DNA of 64,000 nt, taken from positions 1,674,001 through 1,738,000 of the forward strand of contig OZ176050.1 in assembly GCA_964247055.1 (NCBI GenBank), written 5' to 3'. The first letter of the stretch is position 1, and each line of letters opens with the position of its first letter. The stretch comes from Paragordius varius. Lineage: Eukaryota > Nematomorpha. The notes beneath the pieces are model-generated. The model saw only the letters and a list, made by a program, of their open reading frames with translations. It made no database searches and was not told the origin of the DNA. This document shows positions 1 through 11,278 of this stretch, one piece after another. The translations under genes and the position numbers were made by a program.

Positions 1-176
1 TAGTTTGACAAACTCTTTCATATCCGATTTTTCAACGATACTTTAAAAATTAATCTATAAAACTAGTCGCATCAATACTCAAATTAAACTTTGTCCTTAA
101 AAATCGATATTGGTCACCGGTGAACAAAATTATTTTTTATATATTCTCTTAGCAAGACTACATCAAAATATAGAGA

Positions 177-356
177 TAGTTTGACAAACTCTTTCATATC
201 CGATTTTTACAACGATACTTTTAAAATTAATGTATAAAACTAGTCGCATCAATACTCAAGTTAAACTTTGTCCTTAAAAATCGATATTGGTCACCGGTGA
301 ACAAAACTACTATTTTTTATACATTTTCTTAGTAAGGCTACATCAAAATATAGAGA
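177..356 (+). repeat. 180-bp monomer type (3-bp insertion)
   Basis: This copy has AAAACTACTATTTTTT where the reference has AAAATTATTTTTT, which adds about three bases next to palindrome P2, and it ends TACATTTTCTTAGTAAGGC. In the left zone it is regularly followed by a CGACACATCAG monomer (357, 715, 3787, 4881, 5239), so the two types travel as a dimer. Confidence 0.8.
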
Positions 357-892
357 TAGTTTGACAAACTATTTCATATCCGATTTTTACAACGACACAT
401 CAGAAATTAATGTATAAAACTAATCGCATCAATACTCAAGTTAAACTTTGTCCTTAAAAATCGGATATTGGTCACCGGTGAACAAAATTATTTTTTATAC
501 ATTCTCTTTGTAGGACTACATCAAAATATAGAGATAGTTTGGCAAACTCTTTCATATCCGATTTTTACAACGATACTTTTAAAATTAATGTATAAAACTA
601 GTCGCATCAATACTCAAGTTAAACTTTGTCCTTAAAAATCGATATTGGTCACCGGTGAACAAAACTACTATTTTTTATACATTTTCTTAGTAAGGCTACA
701 TCAAAATATAGAGATAGTTTGACAAACTATTTCATATCCGATTTTTACAACGACACATCAGAAATTAATGTATAAAACTAATCGCATCAATACTCAAGTT
801 AAACTTTGTCCTTAAAAATCGGATATTGGTCACCGGTGAACAAAATTATTTTTTATACATTCTCTTAGTAGGACTACATCAAAATATAGAGA

Positions 893-1083
893 TAGTTTGG
901 CAAACTCTTTCATATCCGATTTTTACAACGATACTTTATAAATTAATGTATAAAACTAGTCGTATCAATAAGTCGCATCAATACTCAAGTTAAACTTTGT
1001 TTTTGAAAATCGGATATTGTTCACCGGTGAACAAAATTATTTTTTATACATTCTCTTAGTAAGACTACATCAAAATATAGAGA
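893..1083 (+). repeat. 191-bp monomer type (13-bp internal duplication)
   Basis: The box GTCGTATCAATAA (959-971) is followed directly by GTCGCATCAATAC (972-984), where the 178-bp type has one box only. The two boxes differ at two positions. The 191-bp type is found in all three zones, so the duplication predates their divergence. This copy also has the perfect form of P2 at 1017-1034. Confidence 0.88.
1017..1034. other. Perfect 18-bp palindrome (P2, T form)
   Basis: TTGTTCACCGGTGAACAA reads the same on both strands. The single G-to-T difference from the common form removes the only mismatch. Other perfect copies start at about 5541, 32139, 34281, 34791 and 35302, with more near 37.86, 44.53, 45.95, 49.16 and 50.22 kb. 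Confidence 0.9.
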
Positions 1084-1984
1084 TAGTTTGACAAACTCTT
1101 TCATATCCGATTTTTACAACGATACTTTAAAAATTAATGTGTTAAACTAGTCGCATCAATACTCAAGTTAAACTTTGTCCTTAAAAATCGAATATTGGTC
1201 ACCGGTGAACAAAATTATTTTTTATACATTCTCTTAGTAAGACTACATCAAAATATAGAGATAGTTTGACAAACTCTTTCATATCCGATTTTTACAACGA
1301 TACTTTAAAAATTAATGTGTTAAACTAGTCGCATCAATATTTAAATTAAACTTTGTCCTTAAAAATCGACATTGGTCACCGGTGAACAAAATTATTTTTT
1401 ATATATTCTCTTAGTAGGACTACATCAAAATATAGAGATAGTTTGGCAAACTCTTTCATATCCGATTTTTACAACGATACTTTATAAATTAATGTATAAA
1501 ACTAGTCGTATAAATAAGTCGCATCAATACTCAAGTTAAACTTTGTCCTTAAAAATCGGATATTGGTCACCGGTGAACAAAATTATTTTTTATACATTCT
1601 CTTGGCAAGACTACATCAAAATATAGAGATAGTTTGACAAACTCTTTCATATCCGATTTTTACAACGATACTTTATAAATTAATGTATTAAACTAGTCGC
1701 ATCAATACTCAAATTAAACTTTGTCCTTAAAAATCGATATTGGTCACCGGTGAACAAAATTATTTTTTATATATTCTCTTAGTAGGACTACATCAAAATA
1801 TAGAGATAGTTTGGCAAACTCTTTCAGAACCGATTTTTACAACGATACTTTATAAATTAATGTATTAAACTAGTCGCATCAATACTCAAATTAAACTTTG
1901 TCCTTAAAAATCGATATTGGTAACCGGTGAACAAAATTATTTTTTATACATTCTCTTAGTAAGACTACATCAAAATATGGAAAT

Positions 1985-1997
1985 AGTTTGACAAACT
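1985..1997. other. Palindrome P1 of the reference monomer
   Basis: AGTTTG and CAAACT are exact inverted repeats around a single central base (monomer positions 2-14). Across the window the central base is A or G, and C at about 40,256 and 41,891, while both arms usually stay intact. Arm-breaking versions exist, such as GGCAAAATC in the ATTATGGTATT monomers. This symmetry would suit a dimeric DNA-binding protein, but no such protein is known from the sequence. Confidence 0.8.
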
Positions 1998-2002
1998 CTT
2001 TC

Positions 2003-2016
2003 ATATCCGATTTTTA
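2003..2016. other. Inverted-repeat arm A
   Basis: ATATCCGATTTTTA (monomer 20-33) is the exact reverse complement of arm A' at 2082-2095. The arms are 65 bp apart, so a 14-bp stem could form in single-stranded DNA or in a transcript. Variants of A seen elsewhere include ATATTCG, ATATCTG, ATATCCAA and the loss of one T in the T run. Confidence 0.85.
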
Positions 2017-2035
2017 CAACGATACTTTAAAAATT

Positions 2036-2046
2036 AATGTATAAAA
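2036..2046. other. Inverted-repeat arm B
   Basis: AATGTATAAAA (monomer 53-63) is the exact reverse complement of arm B' at 2120-2130. B lies between A and A', so the two possible stems are interleaved and not nested. The GTGTTAAAC and GTATTAAAC monomer types break this arm, and the 20-bp-deletion monomers lose much of it. Confidence 0.8.
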
Positions 2047-2081
2047 CTAGTCGCATCAATACTCAAGTTAAACTTTGTCCT

Positions 2082-2095
2082 TAAAAATCGGATAT
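2082..2095. other. Inverted-repeat arm A'
   Basis: TAAAAATCGGATAT (monomer 99-112) pairs base for base with arm A. This is also one of the most variable spots of the monomer: CGGATATT, CGAATATT, CGATATT (one base shorter) and GGGATATT are all common, and the last three spoil or bulge the stem with the usual A arm. Its last base is the first base of palindrome P2. Confidence 0.85.
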
Positions 2096-2112
2096 TGGTC
2101 ACCGGTGAACAA
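2095..2112. other. Palindrome P2 (one mismatch form)
   Basis: TTGGTCACCGGTGAACAA (monomer 112-129) is an 18-bp palindrome except for one G:A pair four positions in from each end. The 10-bp core TCACCGGTGA is perfect. It creates the BstEII and AgeI sites found in most monomers. Rare changes include CACCGATG, CAACGG, CATCGG, CAGCGG and GGTAACC. It is the most GC-rich stretch of the monomer and among the best conserved. Confidence 0.9.
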
Positions 2113-2119
2113 AATTATT

Positions 2120-2130
2120 TTTTATACATT
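2120..2130. other. Inverted-repeat arm B'
   Basis: TTTTATACATT (monomer 137-147) is the exact reverse complement of arm B. The common variant TTTTATATATT carries one change within it, and a few copies lose it, for example the monomer with TTTTTTAATTC near 38,770. Confidence 0.8.
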
Positions 2131-4524
2131 CTCTTAGCAAGACTACATCAAAATATAGAGATAGTTTGACAAACTCTTTCATATCCGATTTTTACAACGA
2201 TACTTTAAAAATTAATGTATAAAACTTGTCGTATCAATAAATCGCATCAATACTCAAGTACTTTGTCCTTAAAAATCGGATATTGGTCATCGGTGAACAA
2301 AATTATTTTTTATACATTCTCTTAGTAGGACTACATCAAAATATAGAGATAGTTTGACAAACTCTTTCATATCCGATTTTTACAACGATACTTTAAAAAT
2401 TAATGTGTTAAACTAGTCGCATCAATACTCAAGTTAAACTTTGTCCTTAAAAATCGAATATTGGTCACCGGTGAACAAAATTATTTTTTATACATTCTCT
2501 TAGTAAAACTACATCAAAAAATAGAGATAGTTTGACAAACTCTTTCATATCCGATTTTTACAACGATACTTTAAATATTAATGCATAAAACTAGTCGCAT
2601 CAATATTCAAGTTAAACTTTGTCCTTAAAAATCGAATATTGGTCACCGGTGAACAAAATTATTTTTTATATATTCTCTTAGTAAGACTACATCAAAATAT
2701 AGAGATAGTTTGACAAACTCCTTCATATCCGATTTTTACAACGATACTTTAAAAATTAATGTGTTAAACTAGTCGCATCAATACTCGAGTTAAACTTTGT
2801 CCTTAAAAATCGGATATTGGTCACCGGTGAACAAAATTATTTTTTATACATTCTCTTAGTAAGACTACATCAAAATATAGAGATAGTTTGACAAACTCTT
2901 TCATATCCGATTTTTACAACGATACTTTAAAAATTAATGTATTAAACTAGTCGCATCAATACTCAAGTTAAACTTTGTCCTTAAAAATCGGATATTGGTC
3001 ACCGGTGAACAAAATTATTTTTTATACATTCTCTTAGCAAGACTACATCAAAATATAGAGATAGTTTGACAAACTCTTTCATATCCGATTTTTACAACGA
3101 TAATTTATAAATTAGTCGTATCAATAAGTCGCATCAATACTCAAGTTAAACTTTGTCCTTAAAAATCTGATATTGGTCACCGGTGAACAAAATTATTTTT
3201 TATACATTCTCTTAGTAGGACTACATCAAAATATAGAGATAGTTTGACAAACTCTTTCATATCCGATTTTTACAACGATACTTTAAAAATTAATCTATAA
3301 AACTAGTCGCATCAATACTCAAATTAAACTTTGTCCTTAAAAATCGATATTGGTCACCGGTGAACAAAATTATTTTTTATATATTCTCTTAGCAAGACTA
3401 CATCAAAATATAGAGATAGTTTGACAAACTCTTTCATATCCGATTTTTACAACGATACTTTAAAAATTAATGTATAAAACTAGTCGTATCAATAAATCGC
3501 ATCAATACTCAAGTTAAACTTTGTCCTTAAAAATCGGATATTGGTCACCGGTGAACAAAATTATTTTTTATACATTCTCTTAGAAAGACTATATCAAAAT
3601 ATAGAGATAGTTTGACAAACTCTTTCATATCCGATTTTTACAACGATACTTTTAAAATTAATGTATAAAACTAGTCGCATCAATACTCAAGTTAAACTTT
3701 GTCCTTAAAAATCGATATTGGTCACCGGTGAACAAAACTACTATTTTTTATACATTTTCTTAGTAAGGCTACATCAAAATATAAGATAGTTTGACAAACT
3801 ATTTCATATCCGATTTTTACAACGACACATCAGAAATTAATGTATAAAACTAATCGCATCAATACTCAAGTTAAACTTTGTCCTTAAAAATCGGATATTG
3901 GTCACCGGTGAACAAAATTATTTTTTATACATTCTCTTAGTAAGACTACATCAAAATATAGAGATAGTTTGACAAACTCTTTCATATCCGATTTTTACAA
4001 CGATACTTTAAAAATTAATGTATAAAACTAGTCTTATCAATAAATCGCATCAATACTCAAGTTAAACTTTGTCCTTAAAAATCGGATATTGGTCACCGGT
4101 GAACAAAATTATTTTTTATACATTCTCTTAGTAGGACTACATCAAAATATAGAGATAGTTTGGCAAACTCTTTCATATCCGATTTTTACAACGATACTTT
4201 ATAAATTAATGTATAAAACTAGTTGCATCAACACTCAAGTTAAACTTTGTCCTTAAAATTCGAATATTGGTCACCGGTGAACAAAATTATTTTTTATACA
4301 TTCTCTTAGTAAGACTACATCAAAATATAGAGATAGTTTGACAAACTCTTTCATATCCGATTTTTACAACGATACTTTAAAAATTAATGTGTTAAACTAG
4401 TCGTATCAATAAATCGCATCAATACTCAAGTTAAACTTTGTCCTTAAAAATCGGATATTGGTCACCGGTGAACAAAATTATTTTTTATACATTCTCTTAG
4501 TAGGACTACATCAAAATATAGAGA

Positions 4525-7099
4525 TAGTTTGACAAACTCTTTCATATCCGATTTTTCAACGATACTTTAAAAATTAATCTATAAAACTAGTCGCATCAAT
4601 ACTCAAATTAAACTTTGTCCTTAAAAATCGATATTGGTCACCGGTGAACAAAATTATTTTTTATATATTCTCTTAGCAAGACTACATCAAAATATAGAGA
4701 TAGTTTGACAAACTCTTTCATATCCGATTTTTACAACGATACTTTTAAAATTAATGTATAAAACTAGTCGCATCAATACTCAAGTTAAACTTTGTCCTTA
4801 AAAATCGATATTGGTCACCGGTGAACAAAACTACTATTTTTTATACATTTTCTTAGTAAGGCTACATCAAAATATAGAGATAGTTTGACAAACTATTTCA
4901 TATCCGATTTTTACAACGACACATCAGAAATTAATGTATAAAACTAATCGCATCAATACTCAAGTTAAACTTTGTCCTTAAAAATCGGATATTGGTCACC
5001 GGTGAACAAAATTATTTTTTATACATTCTCTTTGTAGGACTACATCAAAATATAGAGATAGTTTGGCAAACTCTTTCATATCCGATTTTTACAACGATAC
5101 TTTTAAAATTAATGTATAAAACTAGTCGCATCAATACTCAAGTTAAACTTTGTCCTTAAAAATCGATATTGGTCACCGGTGAACAAAACTACTATTTTTT
5201 ATACATTTTCTTAGTAAGGCTACATCAAAATATAGAGATAGTTTGACAAACTATTTCATATCCGATTTTTACAACGACACATCAGAAATTAATGTATAAA
5301 ACTAATCGCATCAATACTCAAGTTAAACTTTGTCCTTAAAAATCGGATATTGGTCACCGGTGAACAAAATTATTTTTTATATATTCTCTTAGTAGGACTA
5401 CATCAAAATATAGAGATAGTTTGGCAAACTCTTTCATATCCGATTTTTACAACGATACTTTATAAATTAATGTATAAAACTAGTCGTATCAATAAGTCGC
5501 ATCAATACTCAAGTTAAACTTTGTTTTTAAAAATCGGATATTGTTCACCGGTGAACAAAATTATTTTTTATACATTCTCTTAGTAAGACTACATCAAAAT
5601 ATAGAGATAGTTTGACAAACTCTTTCATATCCGATTTTTACAACGATACTTTAAAAATTAATGTGTTAAACTAGTCGCATCAATACTCAAGTTAAACTTT
5701 GTCTTTAAAAATCGAATATTGGTCACCGGTGAACAAAATTATTTTTTATACATTCTCTTAGTAAGACTACATCAAAATATAGAGATAGTTTGACAAACTC
5801 TTTCATATCCGATTTTTACAACGATACTTTAAAAATTAATGTGTTAAACTAGTCGCATCAATATTTAAATTAAACTTTGTCCTTAAAAATCGACATTGGT
5901 CACCGGTGAACAAAATTATTTTTTATATATTCTCTTAGTAGGACTACATCAAAATATAGAGATAGTTTGGCAAACTCTTTCATATCCGATTTTTACAACG
6001 ATACTTTATAAATTAATGTATAAAACTAGTCGTATAAATAAGTCGCATCAATACTCAAGTTAAACTTTGTCCTTAAAAATCGGATATTGGTCACCGGTGA
6101 ACAAAATTATTTTTTATACATTCTCTTGGCAAGACTACATCAAAATATAGAGATAGTTTGACAAACTCTTTCATATCCGATTTTTACAACGATACTTTAT
6201 AAATTAATGTATTAAACTAGTCGCATCAATACTCAAATTAAACTTTGTCCTTAAAAATCGATATTGGTCACCGGTGAACAAAATTATTTTTTATATATTC
6301 TCTTAGTAGGACTACATCAAAATATAGAGATAGTTTGGCAAACTCTTTCAGAACCGATTTTTACAACGATACTTTATAAATTAATGTATTAAACTAGTCG
6401 CATCAATACTCAAATTAAACTTTGTCCTTAAAAATCGATATTGGTAACCGGTGAACAAAATTATTTTTTATACATTCTCTTAGTAAGACTACATCAAAAT
6501 ATGGAAATAGTTTGACAAACTCTTTCATATCCGATTTTTACAACGATACTTTAAAAATTAATGTATAAAACTAGTCGCATCAATACTCAAGTTAAACTTT
6601 GTCCTTAAAAATCGGATATTGGTCACCGGTGAACAAAATTATTTTTTATACATTCTCTTAGCAAGACTACATCAAAATATAGAGATAGTTTGACAAACTC
6701 TTTCATATCCGATTTTTACAACGATACTTTAAAAATTAATGTATAAAACTTGTCGTATCAATAAATCGCATCAATACTCAAGTACTTTGTCCTTAAAAAT
6801 CGGATATTGGTCATCGGTGAACAAAATTATTTTTTATACATTCTCTTAGTAGGACTACATCAAAATATAGAGATAGTTTGACAAACTCTTTCATATCCGA
6901 TTTTTACAACGATACTTTAAAAATTAATGTGTTAAACTAGTCGCATCAATACTCAAGTTAAACTTTGTCCTTAAAAATCGAATATTGGTCACCGGTGAAC
7001 AAAATTATTTTTTATACATTCTCTTAGTAAAACTACATCAAAAAATAGAGATAGTTTGACAAACTCTTTCATATCCGATTTTTACAACGATACTTTAAA
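4525..7099. repeat. Large duplicated block L1, copy b
   Basis: This is the second copy of the block at 1-2575. The match ends inside a monomer: copy a goes on with AAATATTAATGC and copy b with AAAAATTAATGTG. A shorter fragment related to its second and third monomers also lies at about 3608-3964. Confidence 0.9.
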
Positions 7100-7228
7100 A
7101 ATTAATGTGTTAAACTAGTCGCATCAATACTTAAATTAAACTTTGTCCTTAAAAATCGATATTGGTCACCGGTGAACAAAATTATTTTTTATACATTCTC
7201 TTAGTAAGACTACATCAAAATATAGAGA

Positions 7229-8326
7229 TAGTTTGACAAACTCTTTCATATCCGATTTTTACAACGATACTTTAAAAATTAATGTGTTAAACTAGTCGCA
7301 TCAATACTCAAGTTAAACTTTGTCCTTAAAAATCGAATATTGGTCACCGGTGAACAAAATTATTTTTTATACATTCTCTTAGTAAGACTACATCAAAATA
7401 TAGAGATAGTTTGACAAACTCTTTCATATCCGATTTTTACAACGATACTTTAAAAATTAATGTGTTAAACTAGTCGCATCAATACTTAAATTAAACTTTG
7501 TCCTTAAAAATCGATATTGGTCACCGGTGAACAAAATTATTTTTTATATATTCTCTTAGTAAGACTACATCAAAATATAGAGATAGTTTGACAAACTCTT
7601 TCATATCCGATTTTTACAACGATACTTTAAAAATTAATGTGTTAAACTAGTCGCATCAATACTCAAGTTAAACTTTGTCCTTAAAAATCGAATATTGGTC
7701 ACCGGTGAATAAAATTATTTTTTATACATTCTCTTAGTAAGACTACATCAAAATATAGAGATAGTTTGACAAACTCTTTCATATCCGATTTTTACAACGA
7801 TACTTTAAAAATTAATGTGTTAAACTAGTCGCATCAATACTTAAATTAAACTTTGTCCTTAAAAATCGATATTGGTCACCGGTGAACAAAATTATTTTTT
7901 ATATATTCTCTTAGTAGGACTACATCAAAATATAGAGATAGTTTGGCAAACTCTTTCATATCCGATTTTTACAACGATACTTTATAAATTAATGTATAAA
8001 ACTAGTCGTATAAATAAGTCGCATCAATACTCAAGTTAAACTTTGTCCTTAAAAATCGGATATTGGTCACCGGTGAACAAAATTATTTTTTATACATTCT
8101 CTTGGCAAGACTACATCAAAATATAGAGATAGTTTGACAAACTCTTTCATATCCGATTTTTACAACGATACTTTATAAATTAATGTATTAAACTAGTCGC
8201 ATCAATACTCAAATTAAACTTTGTCCTTAAAAATCGATATTGGTCACCGGTGAACAAAATTATTTTTTATATATTCTCTTAGTAGGACTACATCAAAATA
8301 TAGAGATAGTTTGGCAAACTCTTTCA
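7229..8326. repeat. Duplicated block L2, copy a
   Basis: This block matches 9585-10681 at an offset of 2,356 bp, changing to 2,355 after a one-base length difference near 9,710. It contains GTGAATAAAATT (7,710) and the CGTATAAATAAGTCGC and TTGGCAAGAC pair of monomers. The match stops where copy a reads CTTTCATATCC and copy b reads CTTTCAGAACC. Confidence 0.85.
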
Positions 8327-9584
8327 TATCCGATTTTTACAACGATACTTTAAAAATTAATGTATAAAACTTGTCGTATCAATAAATAGCATCAATACTC
8401 AAGTACTTTGTCCTTAAAAATCGGATATTGGTCATCGGTGAACAAAATTATTTTTTATACATTCTCTTAGTAGGACTACATCAAAATATAGAGATAGTTT
8501 GACAAACTCTTTCATATCCGATTTTTACAACGATACTTTAAAAATTAATGTGTTAAACTAGTCGCATCAATACTCAAGTTAAACTTTGTCCTTAAAAATC
8601 GAATATTGGTCACCGGTGAACAAAATTATTTTTTATACATTCTCTTAGTAAGACTACATCAAAAAATAGAGATAGTTTGACAAACTCTTTCATATCCGAT
8701 TTTTACAACGATACTTTAAAAATTAATGTGTTAAACTAGTCGCATCAATACTTAAATTAAACTTTGTCCTTAAAAATCGATATTGGTCACCGGTGAACAA
8801 AATTATTTTTTATACATTCTCTTAGTAAGACTACATCAAAATATAGAGATAGTTTGACAAACTCTTTCATATCCGATTTTTACAACGATACTTTAAAAAT
8901 TAATGTATAAAACTTGTCGTATCAATAAATCGCATCAATACTCAAGTACTTTGTCCTTAAAAATCGGATATTGGTCATCGGTGAACAAAATTATTTTTTA
9001 TACATTCTCTTAGTAGGACTACATCTAAATATAGAGATAGTTTGACAAACTCTTTCATATCCAATTTTTACAACGATACTTTATAAATTAATGTATTAAA
9101 CTAGTCGCATCAATACTCAAGTTAAACTTTGTCCTTAAAAATCGGATATTGGTCACCGGTGAACAAAATTATTTTTTATACATTCTCTTAGCAAGACTAC
9201 ATCAAAATATAGAGATAGTTTTACAAACTCTTTCATATCCGATTTTTACAACGATACTTTATAAATTAATGTATTAAACTAGTCGCATCAATACTCAAGT
9301 TTAACTTTGTCCTTAAAAATCGAATATTGCTCACCGGTGAACAAAATTATTTTTTATACATTCTCTTAGTAAGACTACATCAAAATATAGAGATAGTTTG
9401 ACACACTCTTTCATATCCGATTTTTACAACGATACTTTAAAAATTAATGTATAAAACTTGTCGTATCAATAAATCGCATCAATACTCAAGTTAAACTTTG
9501 TCCTTAAAAATCGGATATTGGTCATCGGTGAACAAAATTATTTTTTATACATTCTCTTAGTAAGACTACATCAAAATATAGAGA

Positions 9585-10681
9585 TAGTTTGACAAACTCT
9601 TTCATATCCGATTTTTACAACGATACTTTAAAAATTAATGTGTTAAACTAGTCGCATCAATACTCAAGTTAAACTTTGTCCTTAAAAATCGAATATTGGT
9701 CACCGGTGAAAATATTATTTTTTATACATTCTCTTAGTAAGACTACATCAAAATATAGAGATAGTTTGACAAACTCTTTCATATCCGATTTTTACAACGA
9801 TACTTTAAAAATTAATGTGTTAAACTAGTCGCATCAATACTTAAATTAAACTTTGTCCTTAAAAATCGATATTGGTCACCGGTGAACAAAATTATTTTTT
9901 ATATATTCTCTTAGTAAGACTACATCAAAATATAGAGATAGTTTGACAAACTCTTTCATATCCGATTTTTACAACGATACTTTAAAAATTAATGTGTTAA
10001 ACTAGTCGCATCAATACTCAAGTTAAACTTTGTCCTTAAAAATCGAATATTGGTCACCGGTGAATAAAATTATTTTTTATACATTCTCTTAGTAAGACTA
10101 CATCAGAATATAGAGATAGTTTGACAAACTCTTTCATATCCGATTTTTACAACGATACTTTAAAAATTAATGTGTTAAACTAGTCGCATCAATACTTAAA
10201 TTAAACTTTGTCCTTAAAAATCGATATTGGTCACCGGTGAACAAAATTATTTTTTATATATTCTCTTAGTAGGACTACATCAAAATATAGAGATAGTTTG
10301 GCAAACTCTTTCATATCCGATTTTTACAACGATACTTTATAAATTAATGTATAAAACTAGTCGTATAAATAAGTCGCATCAATACTCAAGTTAAACTTTG
10401 TCCTTAAAAATCGGATATTGGTCACCGGTGAACAAAATTATTTTTTATACATTCTCTTGGCAAGACTACATCAAAATATAGAGATAGTTTGACAAACTCT
10501 TTCATATCCGATTTTTACAACGATACTTTATAAATTAATGTATTAAACTAGTCGCATCAATACTCAAATTAAACTTTGTCCTTAAAAATCGATATTGGTC
10601 ACCGGTGAACAAAATTATTTTTTATATATTCTCTTAGTAGGACTACATCAAAATATAGAGATAGTTTGGCAAACTCTTTCA
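9585..10681. repeat. Duplicated block L2, copy b
   Basis: This is the second copy of 7229-8326. Its last 368 bp (191-bp plus 177-bp dimer, 10294-10661) is the fourth occurrence of a dimer also seen at 1439-1806, 5963-6330 and 7939-8306. Confidence 0.85.
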
Positions 10682-11278
10682 GAACCGATTTTTACAACGA
10701 TACTTTATAAATTAATGTATTAAACTAGTCGCATCAATACTCAAATTAAACTTTGTCCTTAAAAATCGATATTGGTAACCGGTGAACAAAATTATTTTTT
10801 ATACATTCTCTTAGTAAGACTACATCAAAATATGGAAATAGTTTGACAAACTCTTTCATATCCGATTTTTACAACGATACTTTAAAAATTAATGTATAAA
10901 ACTTGTCGTATCAATAAATCGCATCAATACTCAAGTTAAACTTTGTCCTTAAAAATCGGATATTGGTCATCGGTGAACAAAATTATTTTTTATACATTCT
11001 CTTAGTAGGACTACATCAAAATATAGAGATAGTTTGGCAAACTCTTTCATATCCGATTTTTACAACGATACTTTAAAAATTAATGTATAAAACTAGTCGT
11101 ATCAATAAATCGCATCAATACTCAAGTTAAACTTTGTCTTTATAAATCGGATATTGGTCACCGGTGAACAAAATTATTTTTTATACATTCTCTTAGTAGG
11201 ACTACATCAAAATAAAGAGATAGTTTGGCAAACTCTTTCATATCCAATTTTTACAACGATACTTTATAAATTAATGTA

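Larger units (their letters stand above)
1984..2161 (+). repeat. Reference 178-bp monomer
   Basis: I chose this copy as the reference because it matches the consensus almost everywhere, except that it has AGCAAG near the end where AGTAAG is also common. It contains all six internal elements in intact form apart from the usual single mismatch in palindrome P2. The strand label only means that it is written in the orientation used here; the biological direction is unknown. The start at TAGTTTGACA is a convention. Confidence 0.9.
1..2575. repeat. Large duplicated block L1, copy a
   Basis: This block is repeated at 4525-7099 at a constant offset of 4,524 bp, so no net insertion or deletion separates the copies. 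I noticed only three single-base differences. About 14 monomers are shared in the same order, including rare types such as CTTTCAGAACCG and CAAGTACTTTG. The left limit is unknown because the window starts here. Confidence 0.9.
1..11220. repeat. Left zone of the array (subfamily L)
   Basis: This zone is set apart by monomer variants that I did not see, or saw only rarely, further right: CGACACATCAG in place of CGATACTTTAA, the 3-bp insertion giving AAAACTACTATT, CGTATAAATAAGTCGC, CTTTCAGAACCG, and CAAGTACTTTG (a short deletion in CAAGTTAAACTTTG). No monomer with the 20-bp deletion is present. Lengths are mainly 177-180 and 191 bp. The right limit is placed at the first AAATAAAGAGATAG monomer and is a transition, not a sharp break. 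Confidence 0.75.

Noticed and set aside
357-534. Hammerhead ribozyme core, as found in some satellite RNAs
   Set aside because: The nearest match is CTGATG on the minus strand of the CGACACATCAG monomers. It is followed by T and not the required A, and no GAAA partner in the right place was found.
2095-2112. Nuclear-receptor or Grainyhead-type binding site
   Set aside because: GGTCA....TGAAC and ACCGGT resemble such half-sites and cores, but spacing and flanks do not fit a canonical element, and a satellite palindrome gives no functional context.
1984-2161. Phased A-tracts giving intrinsic curvature
   Set aside because: The A and T runs in the consensus lie at irregular distances and show no clear helical phasing by eye.
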